A stretch of 64,000 nucleotides of DNA from positions 22,603 through 86,602 of the forward strand of contig NZ_BSFD01000004.1 of assembly GCF_027922165.1 (NCBI RefSeq). The letters are read 5' to 3'. This document shows positions 55,756 through 64,000 of the stretch, one piece after another. How positions within the stretch are numbered: the stretch's first letter is position 1; every line of letters starts with the position of its first letter. The translations under genes and the position numbers were made by a program. This DNA is from Brevundimonas intermedia (GTDB lineage Bacteria; Pseudomonadota; Alphaproteobacteria; Caulobacterales; Caulobacteraceae). The notes beneath the pieces are model-generated. The model was given only the letters and a program-made list of their open reading frames with translations, was not told the origin of the DNA and ran no database searches.

Positions 55756-56415
55756 CTACTGGATCGATGGCGCGGCGTCGTCACCGGCGTCGGCGGCGTC
55801 GATGCGGAGCAGGGCGGTCAGGGCCTCGGCGCGGGGCATCAGGCCCATGGCCTCCAGCAGAGCCTGTTTCTCGGCCGGCTCGAACGGCAGGGCCATCGAC
55901 AGGCTGTTGACCAGGGCCTCCATCGGCGCGGTTTCGGCGGTGTCCCAGTCGATGTCCAGCAGGCGGTGGGTCATATAGGCGCGCAGGGCGTCGAGGAAGG
56001 CGTGGCGGTCGAAGTCCGGCTCTTCCGGCGGGGGCGCCAGGTCGGCCTCATAGGCGTCGAGGGCCGCGCGCACCTGGCGATAGGGCGCCTTGGACGGCAG
56101 TTCGGCGGCGATGCGGAACCGCGACACCCCGGTCAGGGTGATCAGATAGCGGCCGTCGGAGGTCTCGGCGAAACTGGTGATCCGCCCGGCGCATCCGACC
56201 GGAGACAGGCCGGGCTGAGCCGGGTCCCCGCCCTTGGGCTGGATCAGTCCGATGATCCGGTCCCCGGCCATAGCGTCGTCCACCATGTTCAGATAGCGCG
56301 GCTCGAAGATGTTCAGCGGCAGTTGCCCGCGCGGCAGCAGGATGGTCCCGCCCAGCGGAAACACCGGGATCACCTGGGGCAGGTCCAAAGCGCGCACATA
56401 GCCCTGGGGCATCAT
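55756..56415 (-). CDS. Lon N-terminal (substrate-binding) domain protein
   Basis: A 219-residue protein consisting only of a Lon substrate-binding domain, without ATPase or protease parts. IPVFPLGGTILLPRGQLPLNIFEPRYLNMV, IGLIQP and GCAGRITSFAETSDGRYLITLTGVSRFRI are diagnostic. Two adjacent ATGs (56415, 56412) follow AAGGAG. Gene order cnoX, Lon-N, Trm112 on one strand hints at protein quality control. Repeat copy 5 lies just upstream. Confidence 0.92.
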   Translation of the reverse strand: MMPQGYVRALDLPQVIPVFPLGGTILLPRGQLPLNIFEPRYLNMVDDAMAGDRIIGLIQPKGGDPAQPGLSPVGCAGRITSFAETSDGRYLITLTGVSRFRIAAELPSKAPYRQVRAALDAYEADLAPPPEEPDFDRHAFLDALRAYMTHRLLDIDWDTAETAPMEALVNSLSMALPFEPAEKQALLEAMGLMPRAEALTALLRIDAADAGDDAAPSIQ

Positions 56416-56424
56416 ATCTCCTTG

Positions 56425-56454
56425 GGCCTATCGCGCTTCGCGCTACTTGAGGCC
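56425..56454 (-). repeat. REP-like hairpin element, copy 5
   Basis: On the minus strand, a perfect consensus copy (identical to copy 3), ending 9 bp before the first ATG of the Lon-N gene; the ribosome-binding site CAAGGAG follows it directly. Confidence 0.88.
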
Positions 56455-56465
56455 CGCTTGACGTC

Positions 56466-57374
56466 TTAAGAGAAAAGGATCGACGACAGGCGACGGCGGC
56501 CGTCCTTGGAGACGTCGGAACTGACGCCGGCGGCCTCGAAGATGACCAGCAGCTGTTTGCGCGCCGCCTGGTCGTTCCATTCGCGGTCGGCCTGGATGAT
56601 GGCCAGCAGATTGTCGACCGCGCCCTTGAAGTCGCCGGCCGCGCTTTGCGCCTCCGCCAGATCGAAACGGGCCTGGTGGTCGGTCGGATCGGCCTCGACC
56701 TTGGCTTCCAGTTCGGCGAAGGCCCCAGTCGGGGCCTTGGCGGCCAGGGCCAGCTGGGCGCGCACGCTCTGGACCGTCGGCTCCTTGGAGTCCTGGGGGG
56801 CCATGGCGATAGTCTGCAGCGCCTGCTCAGGATCGCCGTTGGCCAGATAGACCCGGGCCATGCCGGCGATGGCCTTCTCGTTCTCGGGCTCGATCGAAAG
56901 GACATGGGCGAAGGCCTGGGCCGCGCCGCCGAAGTCGTTGAGGCCGAGGGATTCCTCGCCCAGCTCCAGCAGTTGCGTCGTCTCTGTGGAGCCGCCGGCC
57001 CCGCCGGTCAGCTTGTCGATGAAGGCCTTGATCTGGCTGTCGGGGATCGCGCCCTGGAAGCCGTCCACCGGCTGGCCGTTGACGAAGGCATAGACGGTGG
57101 GGATCGACTGCACCCGCAGCTGGCCCGCATAGGCCGGATTGGCGTCCACATCGATCTTGACCATCTTCACCGCCCCCTTGGCGGCGCGCACGGCCTTCTC
57201 CAGCGCCGGGCCCAGGGTCCGGCACGGGCCGCACCAGGTGGCCCAGAAGTCGACGATGACCGGCTGATGCCGCGACGCCTCGATGACATCGGTCATGAAG
57301 GAAGCGTCCGTGCCCTCCTTGATCAGGTCGTCGCCGGAGCGGCCGGGGGACAGGGTCGGGTCGATCAGGGTCAT
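56466..57374 (-). CDS. cnoX: CnoX-like thioredoxin-TPR chaperone
   Basis: A 302-residue protein with an N-terminal thioredoxin fold (VDFWATWCGPCRTLGPAL, C48-GP-C51; RVQSIPTVYAFVNGQPVDGF) and C-terminal TPR helices (AFAHVLSIEPENEKAIAGMARVYL). That is the CnoX (YbbN) architecture. E. coli CnoX has lost the active dithiol, while this one keeps CGPC. CnoX family members guard GroEL and DnaK substrates against over-oxidation. First gene of the cnoX-LonN-Trm112 run. Confidence 0.9.
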   Translation of the reverse strand: MTLIDPTLSPGRSGDDLIKEGTDASFMTDVIEASRHQPVIVDFWATWCGPCRTLGPALEKAVRAAKGAVKMVKIDVDANPAYAGQLRVQSIPTVYAFVNGQPVDGFQGAIPDSQIKAFIDKLTGGAGGSTETTQLLELGEESLGLNDFGGAAQAFAHVLSIEPENEKAIAGMARVYLANGDPEQALQTIAMAPQDSKEPTVQSVRAQLALAAKAPTGAFAELEAKVEADPTDHQARFDLAEAQSAAGDFKGAVDNLLAIIQADREWNDQAARKQLLVIFEAAGVSSDVSKDGRRRLSSILFS

Positions 57375-57483
57375 GGCTAAGTCCGTGCAGGCTCGAAGGT
57401 CGTAACGGACCAGATGGCGTCGGGATGCCTCAGCATCAAGCGGCGAATTGGTCGCGCCGCGACGGAGCGGGCCTGAGGGCCGA

Positions 57484-57520
57484 AATAGACGGAATCCACT
57501 CGAAAAAAATGGAGTCTATT
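57484..57520. promoter_or_regulatory. AT-rich hairpin upstream of cnoX
   Basis: AATAGAC and TCCA pair with TGGA and GTCTATT, with a 4-nt bulge and an A-rich loop; a further CGTCTATT copy follows at 57523. It is conspicuous in otherwise GC-rich DNA and could be an operator or terminator-like structure. Confidence 0.4.
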
Positions 57521-57532
57521 TTCGTCTATTCT

Positions 57533-57598
57533 TGGCGCGGCGCCCGTTCTGGCGCGACTGGCGCGAAAACACCGTGCCAAGGCGCCAAACATGGCGCG
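57533..57598. repeat. Cluster of four TGGCGCG direct repeats
   Basis: TGGCGCG occurs at 57533, 57550, 57559 and 57592, plus a GGCGCC between them. This local density suggests a protein-binding array or a small satellite. Spacing (17, 9 and 33 bp) is irregular. Confidence 0.45.
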
Positions 57599-57746
57599 GC
57601 GCAAGTTGGTCGGGGCTGTGGCGTCGATTCTCATGCCGGAATGATCTCACGCCGCCGGCCACCGGTAGGTCGCTGGGCGCCAGATATCTGCAAGTCATTG
57701 GGATTGTGTGGGTCGGACCAGCGTCATTGTGCGCGCAACGCCTTCT

Positions 57747-57919
57747 CTTTCGTCATTCCGGGCGAAGGGCCGCTTGGCCCGAAGACCCGGAACCCAGCGG
57801 CGCGCGAGAGCGCGAAACTGTCGCGGATTAGATCTTGAGACATTGTGCGGCGGATAGATTTCGCCTTCGGCGCCGCTGGGTTCCGGGTCTCCGCTGCGCT
57901 TCGCCCGGAATGACGAAAG
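57747..57919. repeat. Intergenic inverted-repeat element C (nested arms)
   Basis: 173 bp. Outer arms of 21 bp (57747-57767 and 57899-57919) and inner arms of 20 bp (57784-57803 and 57870-57889) are perfect inverted repeats. The outer arm begins CTTTCGTCATTCCGGGCGAA and the inner one GACCCGGAACCCAGCGGCGC. No coding capacity. Same architecture as elements A and B but different sequence. Confidence 0.9.
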
Positions 57920-57995
57920 AAGGGCGGCGTCACCTCTCCTCGCCACAAGGCGCGTGGGGAGGGCAGCGTAGTTTAGACGGTCACGCGCCCCGCCC

Positions 57996-58508
57996 TCACC
58001 CCAACGCCCCGAAATCCACCACCACCGGCTCCCGCCCCAGCAGCGCCAGCACCCGCCGGAACGCCGTCTGGTCCAGGGCCGTCGTCGCCGTATTGGTCAG
58101 GGGGTGGAAGTTGACGATGTCGGCCTCCCACAGTCGGCGGTCCAGGACGAAGGTCACGCGGCGGTCGGCGTCGTTGATCAGGGCCAGAGCCGTGACCGAG
58201 CCGGGGCGGACGCCCAGGGTGTCGAACATCAACAACTCGTTTCCGAATGAGAGGCGGCCCGAGCCAATGGCGGCGGCGGCGCGTTTCAGGTCGATGATCG
58301 TGTCCTGGCGGGCGGAGATCAGCCAGAGGCGGCCTTTGTGGTCTTTCAGGAACAGGTTCTTGGTGTGGGCGCCGGGCAGGTCGGCCTTGAGGTCCAGCCC
58401 TTCCTCGACGCGGAAGACGGCCGGGTGGTCGTGGGTCGTGTGGGCCACGTCGTTCTCGGCCAGCCAGGCGGTCAGGGCGTCACGGTCGAAGGCGGGGTGC
58501 GGCGTCAT
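57996..58508 (-). CDS. Prolyl-tRNA deacylase-like (YbaK/ProXp-ala)
   Basis: A 170-residue trans-editing domain of the INS superfamily that hydrolyses Ala-tRNA-Pro. [54 protein letters not shown] and [12 protein letters not shown] are family features (the K in HTKNLFLKD is the conserved binding residue). Freestanding version, no ProRS fused. Divergent from the DUF6065 gene. Confidence 0.92.
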   Translation of the reverse strand: MTPHPAFDRDALTAWLAENDVAHTTHDHPAVFRVEEGLDLKADLPGAHTKNLFLKDHKGRLWLISARQDTIIDLKRAAAAIGSGRLSFGNELLMFDTLGVRPGSVTALALINDADRRVTFVLDRRLWEADIVNFHPLTNTATTALDQTAFRRVLALLGREPVVVDFGALG

Positions 58509-58546
58509 GGTTGAGCAGTCGCGTTTGCGGCGTTAGGAACGGTTCC

Positions 58547-59314
58547 ATGGTCGATACCGTGCAGACGCGCCCGCTGGAACTGGAATGCTATCCGATGACG
58601 GCCCGGCCGCCGGATCTGGTGCCCGGCCGCCAGTCGCGCAACTGGATGGACGCCTTCATCAGCCGCCACCCCTATCGGTGCCTGCCGCTGAACATGGCCA
58701 ACACCACCGGGTGGGAGATCCTGTGTCCGTTCGGCTTCTCGGCCGAATGGAACGGCGGGCCGCGCCAGGAAGACATCGTCATCACGCCCGACCGGCCCCA
58801 GCACGACCTGGCCCATTTCGTCACCTCGCACTTTTCGCGCGGGGTGCTGACCATGCACCCGCAGTATCTGTTCCGCACGCCGCCGGGCTGGGGGATGATG
58901 TGTTCGGGGTCGCCCAATCACCTGAAGGACGGGATCCAGCCGCTGGTCGGCCTGATCGAGACCGATTGGCTGCCCTTCCCCTTCACGATGAACTGGATCT
59001 TCACCCGGCCGGGCCGGATTACGTTCGAGAAGGGCGAGCCCTTCTGCTTCATCAATCTGATCGAGCACAAGAAGGTCGAACAGTTCCAGCCGGTGATCCG
59101 GACCCTGGAATCCAACCCGGTGATGAAGGGCCAGTTCGAGGCCTGGAACCGCGCCCGCACCGACTTCAACCAGCGGCTGGCCGGCGGCGATCCGGACGCG
59201 GCCAAGGAGGCCTGGCAGCGCTACTACTTCAAGGGCGAAGTGCCCGAGGACCTGGGGGCGGCGCCGCCCACCCATTCGAACAAGCGCCGCCTGAAGTCGC
59301 CCCGCGTCGGCTGA
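58547..59314 (+). CDS. DUF6065 family protein
   Basis: A 255-residue protein. The ATG at 58547 is used; upstream in-frame codons are inside the divergent promoter. LECYPMTARPPDLVPGRQSR, RCLPLNMANTTGWEILCP and LMCSG-type segments resemble DUF6065 proteins of Caulobacterales and relatives. No catalytic motif is known to me. No signal peptide. Ends 23 bp from the convergent rph. Confidence 0.8.
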   Translation: MVDTVQTRPLELECYPMTARPPDLVPGRQSRNWMDAFISRHPYRCLPLNMANTTGWEILCPFGFSAEWNGGPRQEDIVITPDRPQHDLAHFVTSHFSRGVLTMHPQYLFRTPPGWGMMCSGSPNHLKDGIQPLVGLIETDWLPFPFTMNWIFTRPGRITFEKGEPFCFINLIEHKKVEQFQPVIRTLESNPVMKGQFEAWNRARTDFNQRLAGGDPDAAKEAWQRYYFKGEVPEDLGAAPPTHSNKRRLKSPRVG

Positions 59315-59337
59315 CGCGGTCGGAGCGGTCGGTGCGC

Positions 59338-60063
59338 TTAGCGGCGCACCGCCTCCAGCGCCGCCTTCTGCAGGGCGAACAGTTCGGTGCAGCCGATCTC
59401 GGCCAGGGAGAAGAGGCGGTCGAACTCGGCGCGGGAGAAGCCGCGCTTCTCGCCGGTGGCCTGGACCTCGACGATCTGGCCCGCGCCGGTCAGGACGAAG
59501 TTGGAATCGGCCTCGGCCTCGGAATCCTCTTCATAGTCCAGGTCCAGCACCGGCACGCCGTCGCAGACGCCGCAGGACACCGCGGCCACCTGATCCAGGA
59601 TCGGGTCGGACTTCAGCACGCCTTCGTCGCGCAGATAGTTGAGGGCCGAGGCCATGGCGACCCAGGCGCCGGTGATGGAGGCGGTGCGGGTGCCGCCGTC
59701 GGCCTGGATGACGTCGCAGTCCAGCACCACCTGGCGCTCGCCCAGGGCCTTCAGATCGACGACGGCGCGCAGCGAGCGGCCGATCAGGCGCTGAATCTCC
59801 TGCGTCCGGCCCGACTGTTTGCCGGCGGCGGCCTCGCGGCGGCCGCGGGTGTGGGTGGCGCGGGGCAGCATGCCGTATTCGGCGGTGACCCAGCCCTGGC
59901 CCTTGCCACGCATCCAGCCGGGGATGCTCTCCTCGACCGAGGCCGTCACGAGAACCTTGGTATGGCCGAAGGTGATCAGGCACGAGCCCTCGGCGTAGCG
60001 GTTGACGCCGGTCTCGATGGTCACGGGACGCAGCTGGTCGTCGGTGCGTTGCGAATGGCGCAT
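59338..60063 (-). CDS. rph: Ribonuclease PH
   Basis: A 241-residue phosphorolytic 3' exoribonuclease that trims tRNA ends. [38 protein letters not shown] (the phosphate-binding segment), [43 protein letters not shown] and [13 protein letters not shown] are characteristic. The neighbouring hrcA is divergent, with 46 bp between the starts, an arrangement conserved in alphaproteobacteria. Confidence 0.97.
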   Translation of the reverse strand: MRHSQRTDDQLRPVTIETGVNRYAEGSCLITFGHTKVLVTASVEESIPGWMRGKGQGWVTAEYGMLPRATHTRGRREAAAGKQSGRTQEIQRLIGRSLRAVVDLKALGERQVVLDCDVIQADGGTRTASITGAWVAMASALNYLRDEGVLKSDPILDQVAAVSCGVCDGVPVLDLDYEEDSEAEADSNFVLTGAGQIVEVQATGEKRGFSRAEFDRLFSLAEIGCTELFALQKAALEAVRR

Positions 60064-60073
60064 GAGATGAGTC

Positions 60074-60100
60074 CTTGGAAGCGGGGGCTGCGGTGCTTAT
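60074..60100 (+). promoter_or_regulatory. Possible sigma-32-like promoter for hrcA
   Basis: CTTG, 18-bp spacer, CTTAT, similar to alphaproteobacterial heat-shock promoters (CTTG ... CTAT). The start site would be very close to the hrcA GTG at 60110, implying leaderless translation or a later start. Weak evidence. Confidence 0.3.
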
Positions 60101-60109
60101 CCTGAAACC

Positions 60110-61222
60110 GTGAGCCTGTATGCCCCCAAAACCCCGCCGTTCGACGGCGCCCAGTCCCCAAGCATGGCCTTCGCCGGGCTGGCGGGGCTGGACGCGCGGG
60201 CGCGCGACATCTTCCGACGGATCGTCGAATCCTATCTGGAGACGGGCGAGCCGGTCGGGTCGCGGACCCTGTCGCTGGGCGGCATCGCCCTGTCGCCGGC
60301 CTCGATCCGCAATACGATGCAGGACCTGACCCTGGCCGGCCTGCTGGCCTCGCCCCATACGTCGGCGGGGCGGATCCCGACCCATGCGGGCCTGCGCCTG
60401 TTCGTCGACGGCCTGCTGGAGATCGGCGACCTGACCCAGGAAGAGCGGCGCGAGATCGACGGGCGGCTGGCCGGGCGGGGGCGGAATTTCGAATCCGCCC
60501 TGGATGAGGCGTCGAACCTGTTGTCCGGCCTGGCGGGGGGCGCGGGCGTGGTGTCCAGCCCGGTGCGCGAGTCCGGCGTCAAACATGTAGAGTTCGTGGC
60601 TCTGGGCGGGGATCAGGCCCTGGCGGTCATCGTCGCCGACGACGGCACGGTCGAGAACCGGATCATGACCCTGGCGGCCGGGGTCACGCCCTCGACCCTG
60701 GTCGAGGCCTCCAACTTCCTCAACGCCCGTCTGCGCGGCCGGCCCTTCGCCGACGCCAAGCGCGAAATGACCCAGGAGCTGGAGATCGCGCGGCGCGAAC
60801 TGGACCAGACCGCCGCCCGCCTGGTCGAGGACGGGTTCGCCGCCTGGTCCGGCGGGCCGGACCGCGAGCGCGCCCTGATCGTGCGGGGCCGCGCCAACCT
60901 GTTGCAGGACGGCGAAGGCCTGGCGGATCTGGAGCGGGTGCGGGTCCTGTTCGACGACCTGGAGCAGAAGGAACAGCTGATCGGCCTGCTGGACGGGGTG
61001 GATGCGGCGCAGGGGGTGCGAATTTTCATCGGCGCCGAAACGCGGTTGTTTTCACTTTCGGGTTCCGCCGTGATCGCGGCGCCCTATATGAGCGGCCGAC
61101 AGCGGGTTCTGGGCGCCATCGGCGTCATAGGCCCCGCTAGGTTGAACTACGCCCGTGTCATTCCGTTGGTGGACTATACCGCCCGGGTGCTGGGCCGGAT
61201 GCTGGACGGGAACGACAAGTGA
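60110..61222 (+). CDS. hrcA: Heat-inducible transcription repressor HrcA
   Basis: A 370-residue repressor with an N-terminal winged helix ([72 protein letters not shown]) and a GAF-like effector domain. The protein normally binds CIRCE operators of groE/dnaK genes. GTG at 60110 is the likely start; no CIRCE was recognised in this window. It overlaps grpE by 4 bp (GTGA). Confidence 0.95.
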   Translation: MSLYAPKTPPFDGAQSPSMAFAGLAGLDARARDIFRRIVESYLETGEPVGSRTLSLGGIALSPASIRNTMQDLTLAGLLASPHTSAGRIPTHAGLRLFVDGLLEIGDLTQEERREIDGRLAGRGRNFESALDEASNLLSGLAGGAGVVSSPVRESGVKHVEFVALGGDQALAVIVADDGTVENRIMTLAAGVTPSTLVEASNFLNARLRGRPFADAKREMTQELEIARRELDQTAARLVEDGFAAWSGGPDRERALIVRGRANLLQDGEGLADLERVRVLFDDLEQKEQLIGLLDGVDAAQGVRIFIGAETRLFSLSGSAVIAAPYMSGRQRVLGAIGVIGPARLNYARVIPLVDYTARVLGRMLDGNDK

Positions 61223-61854
61223 GCGACAAGCCCCTTAACGAAGACTTCAACGCGCTGGACGCCGACATGGCGGAAGTGAACGCCGAACACGGCCTGGACG
61301 CCCAGCCGTCAGACGATCTGGCGCCGCTGGACGCCGTCATCGCCGAGCGCGATGAGTGGAAGGACCGCGCCCTGCGCGTCGCCGCCGAGATGGAGAATCT
61401 GAAGCGCCGCGCCGAGACGCAACAGAACGACGCCCGCGCCTTCGCCATCCAGCGCTTCGCCAAGGACCTGCTGGGCGTGGCCGACAATCTGGAACGCGCC
61501 CTGATGGCCGCGCCCAAGGACACGGACGGCCCGACCGTCGCCCTGGTGACCGGTCTGGAAATGACCCAGAAGGCCCTGCTGCAGGCGTTCGAGACCAATG
61601 GGCTGAAGCGCGTCGCGCCCGAGGCCGGCGAGGCCTTCAACCCCCATCTGCACCAGGCCATGATCGAACAGCTGTCGGACTCGGTTCCGGGCGGCGCCGT
61701 GCTCCAGACCATGCAGTCCGGCTTCGAACTGTTCGGCCGCACCATCCGCCCGGCCATGGTCGTGGTGGCGGCCAAGGGGTCGGGCGCGCAGGCGTCCAAC
61801 CCCTATGGCGCGTCGCCTGAGCCCGAGACCCACGCCTTCGACAGCAAGGCCTAA
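61219..61854 (+). CDS. grpE: Nucleotide exchange factor GrpE
   Basis: A 211-residue co-chaperone of DnaK. GTG start overlaps hrcA. The N-terminal acidic and coiled-coil stretch includes [76 protein letters not shown] and [10 protein letters not shown] define the C-terminal beta domain. Pairing with hrcA in one operon is conserved in alphaproteobacteria. Ends 18 bp from the convergent subtilase gene. Confidence 0.97.
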   Translation: MSDKPLNEDFNALDADMAEVNAEHGLDAQPSDDLAPLDAVIAERDEWKDRALRVAAEMENLKRRAETQQNDARAFAIQRFAKDLLGVADNLERALMAAPKDTDGPTVALVTGLEMTQKALLQAFETNGLKRVAPEAGEAFNPHLHQAMIEQLSDSVPGGAVLQTMQSGFELFGRTIRPAMVVVAAKGSGAQASNPYGASPEPETHAFDSKA

Positions 61855-61872
61855 GGTGAACGGGGGACGGCG

Positions 61873-64000
61873 TCAGAACTGACGCCGCCACCCGCCGATC
61901 AGGGCGAACTCGGGCGCCGCGTCGGCGACATGGCGCGGTTCGCGGCTGGCGACGGCCTGGACCGACAGGCTTGAGCCGTCCCACAGCCGACGCTCGCCGC
62001 CCAGTATGAAGTCGATCTGACGGCCGCTGGGCGCCGCCGAGAAGCTGCGGCGCGAATAGGTCAGGGGGTCGAAATAGTCGACCGGCACGTCCGCCAGCCA
62101 GGCCGAGAAGGTCCCCCGCTCGATCCGCAGCGGCTGTGACACGGTGAAGCTGATCCGGTCGCACAGGGCGGTGCAGCCGGTCAGCAGGCCCAGCCGCCAG
62201 TTCGAACTGACCGCCGCCTGGTCCGTCGACAGGAACCGCCCCTCGCTCTCGGTCGCGCCCAGGCCGGCCTCGCCGATCAGGGCCAGGCCGGGCCTCAGGG
62301 TCCAGTCGCCGCCGACCGCATAGAAGCTTGTCCGCGACGGCAGGGCGAAGTCCGATCCGCCCGGCAGGAAGGCCCCCAAGGGCCCCAGACGCTCGTCCAG
62401 GGCGCCCAGGCTGAGCGACAGGCCGCCGTCGGCGCCGCGCCAGGCCAGGGTGGCGCGGCTATAGGTCGAGGCCTCTTCCTCGACCCGGCGCAGGGGCATG
62501 CGGCGGTCGCCGCCGCCGCTCTCGGCCGCCAGGGTGAGGGCGCCGAACCGGACGGCGCCGCGCACGGCGTGGTCGACCTGGGCCAGGGCGGCGAAACCGT
62601 CGCCGGCCGCGCCGTCGAACGGCGAGGACGCCCCGCCGCGCCCCTGCCAGGTGGCGAAGCTCAAGCGGCCCATCTCCAGGTCCAGCATGGCCTCCTGCCG
62701 GGGCTCGTCGCCCAGCCAGGGGGCGTCGGTCAGGTCGTGGCGCGGGGCGATGGGCTCGGGCGTCGGGGCCGGCTGGGACGCGGTCAGGTTCAACCGGCCG
62801 CCGTTGGGCAGAGCCAGGCGCGTCGTCGCCGTGCGGCTGGGCTCGAACGGAGCCGCCTGATACGAGCGGCTGGGCGCCGTCGGATAGGCTGCACCCAGCT
62901 GGACCGCGAACATCCGATCATAGCCGTCGAACAGGACGGTCCCCAGGGCGGTCTGGCGCGCGAAGGCGTCGCCGAAGGCGGGGCCGACGAAACTGCCCGG
63001 CTCGGTCTCAGCGACGATGGCGGCGCCGTCGGCCATGGGGACCGAGGTGGCGCCCGCCGGCCGGAAGGCGTTGGCCAGGTCGAGCAGGCCGCGGCCGTAG
63101 ACGACGTCAGTCCCGGCGTCCCCGGCGTCGCGCGCCGTGTCGATCAGTATGGCCAGGGCCTGGCGCGCCGTCAGATTGGGGAAGGCGTCCATCAGGAGGG
63201 CCAGGGCGCCCGAGACATGGGGCGCCGAGAAGGAGGTGCCGTTCACCCGCCAGCAGCTGGTCCCGTCACAACCGGTCAGAATGGCCTCGCCCGGCGCCGA
63301 AATATAACCGGCGGCCGTCACGCCGGCTCGGTTCGAGAAGTCGGACATGAGATTGGTCGAACCGTGCGAGCCTACGGCGATGAGTGAGCCGGCGAACCGG
63401 GGATCCACCGCGTATTGCGCGGGCCAGCCGGGATTGGCCTCGCCGTCATTGCCCGACGAGGCGACGATCACCGCGCCGGAGTTGACGGCGCGCAGCAGGG
63501 CCGCCTCGAAGGCCGAGCCCAGCCGGCCGTCGCCGCCCAGGGACATGTTGATGATCTTGACCCCGTTGGCCACGGCGAAGTCCAGGGCCCGAACCAGGTC
63601 CGAGCTGCTGAAACAGACGTCCGTGTCCTCGTCGTCGCATTCCGCGATGTCGGTGCGGATCGACAGGATGGTCGATTGATAGGCGACGCCGATCGTGCCC
63701 AGGCCGTTGAAGTTCGAGGCGATCACGCCGGACACCAGGGTCCCGTGACTATCGTCGGCGACATAGGGAGTGTTTCGCCCGGAGACCACGTCGGTCGAGG
63801 CGCTCGAGATGCGGCCGACCAGATCCGCCTGGTTGTTGCTGACGCCGGAATCGACGACGCCGACGGTGACGCCATTGCCGGTGGCGCCGGCCTGCCAGGC
63901 GACCTCGGCCTTCATATTGGCCAGGCCGTAGTTGCGCAGATATTCGCTCGACGTCACCGAGGGCGGCGGTGGCGGCGGAGGGGGGGGCGGAGGAGGCGGC
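61873..64000 (-). CDS. Subtilisin-like (S8) autotransporter-type peptidase, partial at the N-terminus
   Basis: More than 705 residues are visible; the frame continues off the right edge through at least 13 consecutive prolines, so the real start lies beyond 64000. The catalytic triad is D in VGVVDSGVSN, H in DDSHGTLVSGV and S in NGTSFSAPHVSGALALLM. A long beta-rich segment follows, and the protein ends with GGWRRQF, an aromatic terminus typical of outer-membrane barrels. This suggests a secreted or surface-displayed protease carried by its own barrel. Confidence 0.88.
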   Translation of the reverse strand, partial: PPPPPPPPPPPPPSVTSSEYLRNYGLANMKAEVAWQAGATGNGVTVGVVDSGVSNNQADLVGRISSASTDVVSGRNTPYVADDSHGTLVSGVIASNFNGLGTIGVAYQSTILSIRTDIAECDDEDTDVCFSSSDLVRALDFAVANGVKIINMSLGGDGRLGSAFEAALLRAVNSGAVIVASSGNDGEANPGWPAQYAVDPRFAGSLIAVGSHGSTNLMSDFSNRAGVTAAGYISAPGEAILTGCDGTSCWRVNGTSFSAPHVSGALALLMDAFPNLTARQALAILIDTARDAGDAGTDVVYGRGLLDLANAFRPAGATSVPMADGAAIVAETEPGSFVGPAFGDAFARQTALGTVLFDGYDRMFAVQLGAAYPTAPSRSYQAAPFEPSRTATTRLALPNGGRLNLTASQPAPTPEPIAPRHDLTDAPWLGDEPRQEAMLDLEMGRLSFATWQGRGGASSPFDGAAGDGFAALAQVDHAVRGAVRFGALTLAAESGGGDRRMPLRRVEEEASTYSRATLAWRGADGGLSLSLGALDERLGPLGAFLPGGSDFALPSRTSFYAVGGDWTLRPGLALIGEAGLGATESEGRFLSTDQAAVSSNWRLGLLTGCTALCDRISFTVSQPLRIERGTFSAWLADVPVDYFDPLTYSRRSFSAAPSGRQIDFILGGERRLWDGSSLSVQAVASREPRHVADAAPEFALIGGWRRQF

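Larger units (their letters stand above)
57375..57995. other. 621-bp intergenic region upstream of cnoX
   Basis: No gene supported. Contents: a hairpin (AATAGAC ... GTCTATT, 57484-57520), four direct TGGCGCG motifs (57533-57598), a 10-bp GC-rich palindrome region around 57581, and inverted-repeat element C (57747-57919). A short open frame on the minus strand (57377-57634) has no ribosome-binding site or recognisable homology and crosses the hairpin, so I do not call it. Confidence 0.6.

Noticed and set aside
57377..57634. 85-codon minus-strand frame in the cnoX upstream gap
   Set aside because: No ribosome-binding site, runs through a hairpin and repeat cluster, no familiar motif.
42601..57919. 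Insertion sequence with transposase
   Set aside because: Elements A, B and C carry no open frame; they are at most non-autonomous.
60064..60109. CIRCE operator before hrcA
   Set aside because: No TTAGCACTC-N9-GAGTGCTAA or near match in the 46-bp gap.

Overview
The window is high-GC, gene-dense chromosomal DNA from an alphaproteobacterium, most probably Caulobacteraceae and by protein flavour Brevundimonas. Supporting features are a CenR/OtpR-type response regulator, an NtrZ-like periplasmic protein, a GnnA/GnnB-like pair suited to diamino-sugar lipid A, the DUF3576-leuS-lptE-holA cluster, divergent rph/hrcA-grpE and an entericidin lipoprotein. I saw no rRNA, tRNA, CRISPR array, prophage or insertion-sequence transposase. 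Almost everything is core-genome content; the unusual material is mainly intergenic.

Layout. 1-5.8 kb: start of polA (cut by the left edge), a lipoprotein, a glyoxalase-like protein, a small zinc-finger protein, an ABC ATPase, an alpha/beta hydrolase, and a HAD phosphatase coupled to an AGE-family epimerase. 6.0-9.4 kb: a DegT aminotransferase and Gfo/Idh/MocA dehydrogenase pair, then two exported or anchored proteins of unknown role. 9.5-13.8 kb: rbfA-truB-rpsO-pnp, an RNA and ribosome maturation cluster. 13.9-20.4 kb: ahcY with a palindromic operator candidate, a flavoprotein, lolA, xth, and a MocR regulator divergent from a YczE membrane protein. 21.1-24.8 kb: cenR, yggS, a ThiE-like protein, an NtrZ-like protein, DUF3576. 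25-31.5 kb: leuS-lptE-holA convergent with ftsK. 31.6-40.3 kb: an Acg-type nitroreductase and ubiH sharing an FNR/FixK-like box, SirB1-like, yraN, rsmI, maeB, dapF, a K+ channel. 40.4-45.8 kb: two tandem prolyl oligopeptidases and DUF1223. 45.8-57.4 kb: rplS, trmD, a DUF885 peptidase, entericidin, an ampG-like transporter, a soluble hybrid kinase, a YifB ATPase, gshB, a Trm112-like protein, a Lon-N domain protein and cnoX. 58-64 kb: ProXp-ala-like deacylase, DUF6065, rph, hrcA-grpE, and a subtilisin-like protease with a barrel-like C-terminus that runs off the right edge.

Functional themes are envelope biogenesis (gnnAB-like, lptE, lolA, cenR, ampG), translation and RNA processing (rbfA, truB, rpsO, pnp, rplS, trmD, rsmI, leuS, rph), and proteostasis (hrcA, grpE, cnoX).

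The most distinctive observations are two intergenic repeat types. The first is a 30-nt hairpin element (GGCCTCAAG...AGGCC) present five times, always sense-oriented and immediately upstream of the start codon of truB, rpsO, the Trm112-like gene or the Lon-N gene. The second is a set of three 100-175 bp nested inverted-repeat elements resembling non-autonomous MITEs. Candidate operators (an ahcY palindrome, an FNR box, CtrA-like boxes, a 20-bp inverted repeat before a possible small RNA) come next. I found no clear new multi-gene system.
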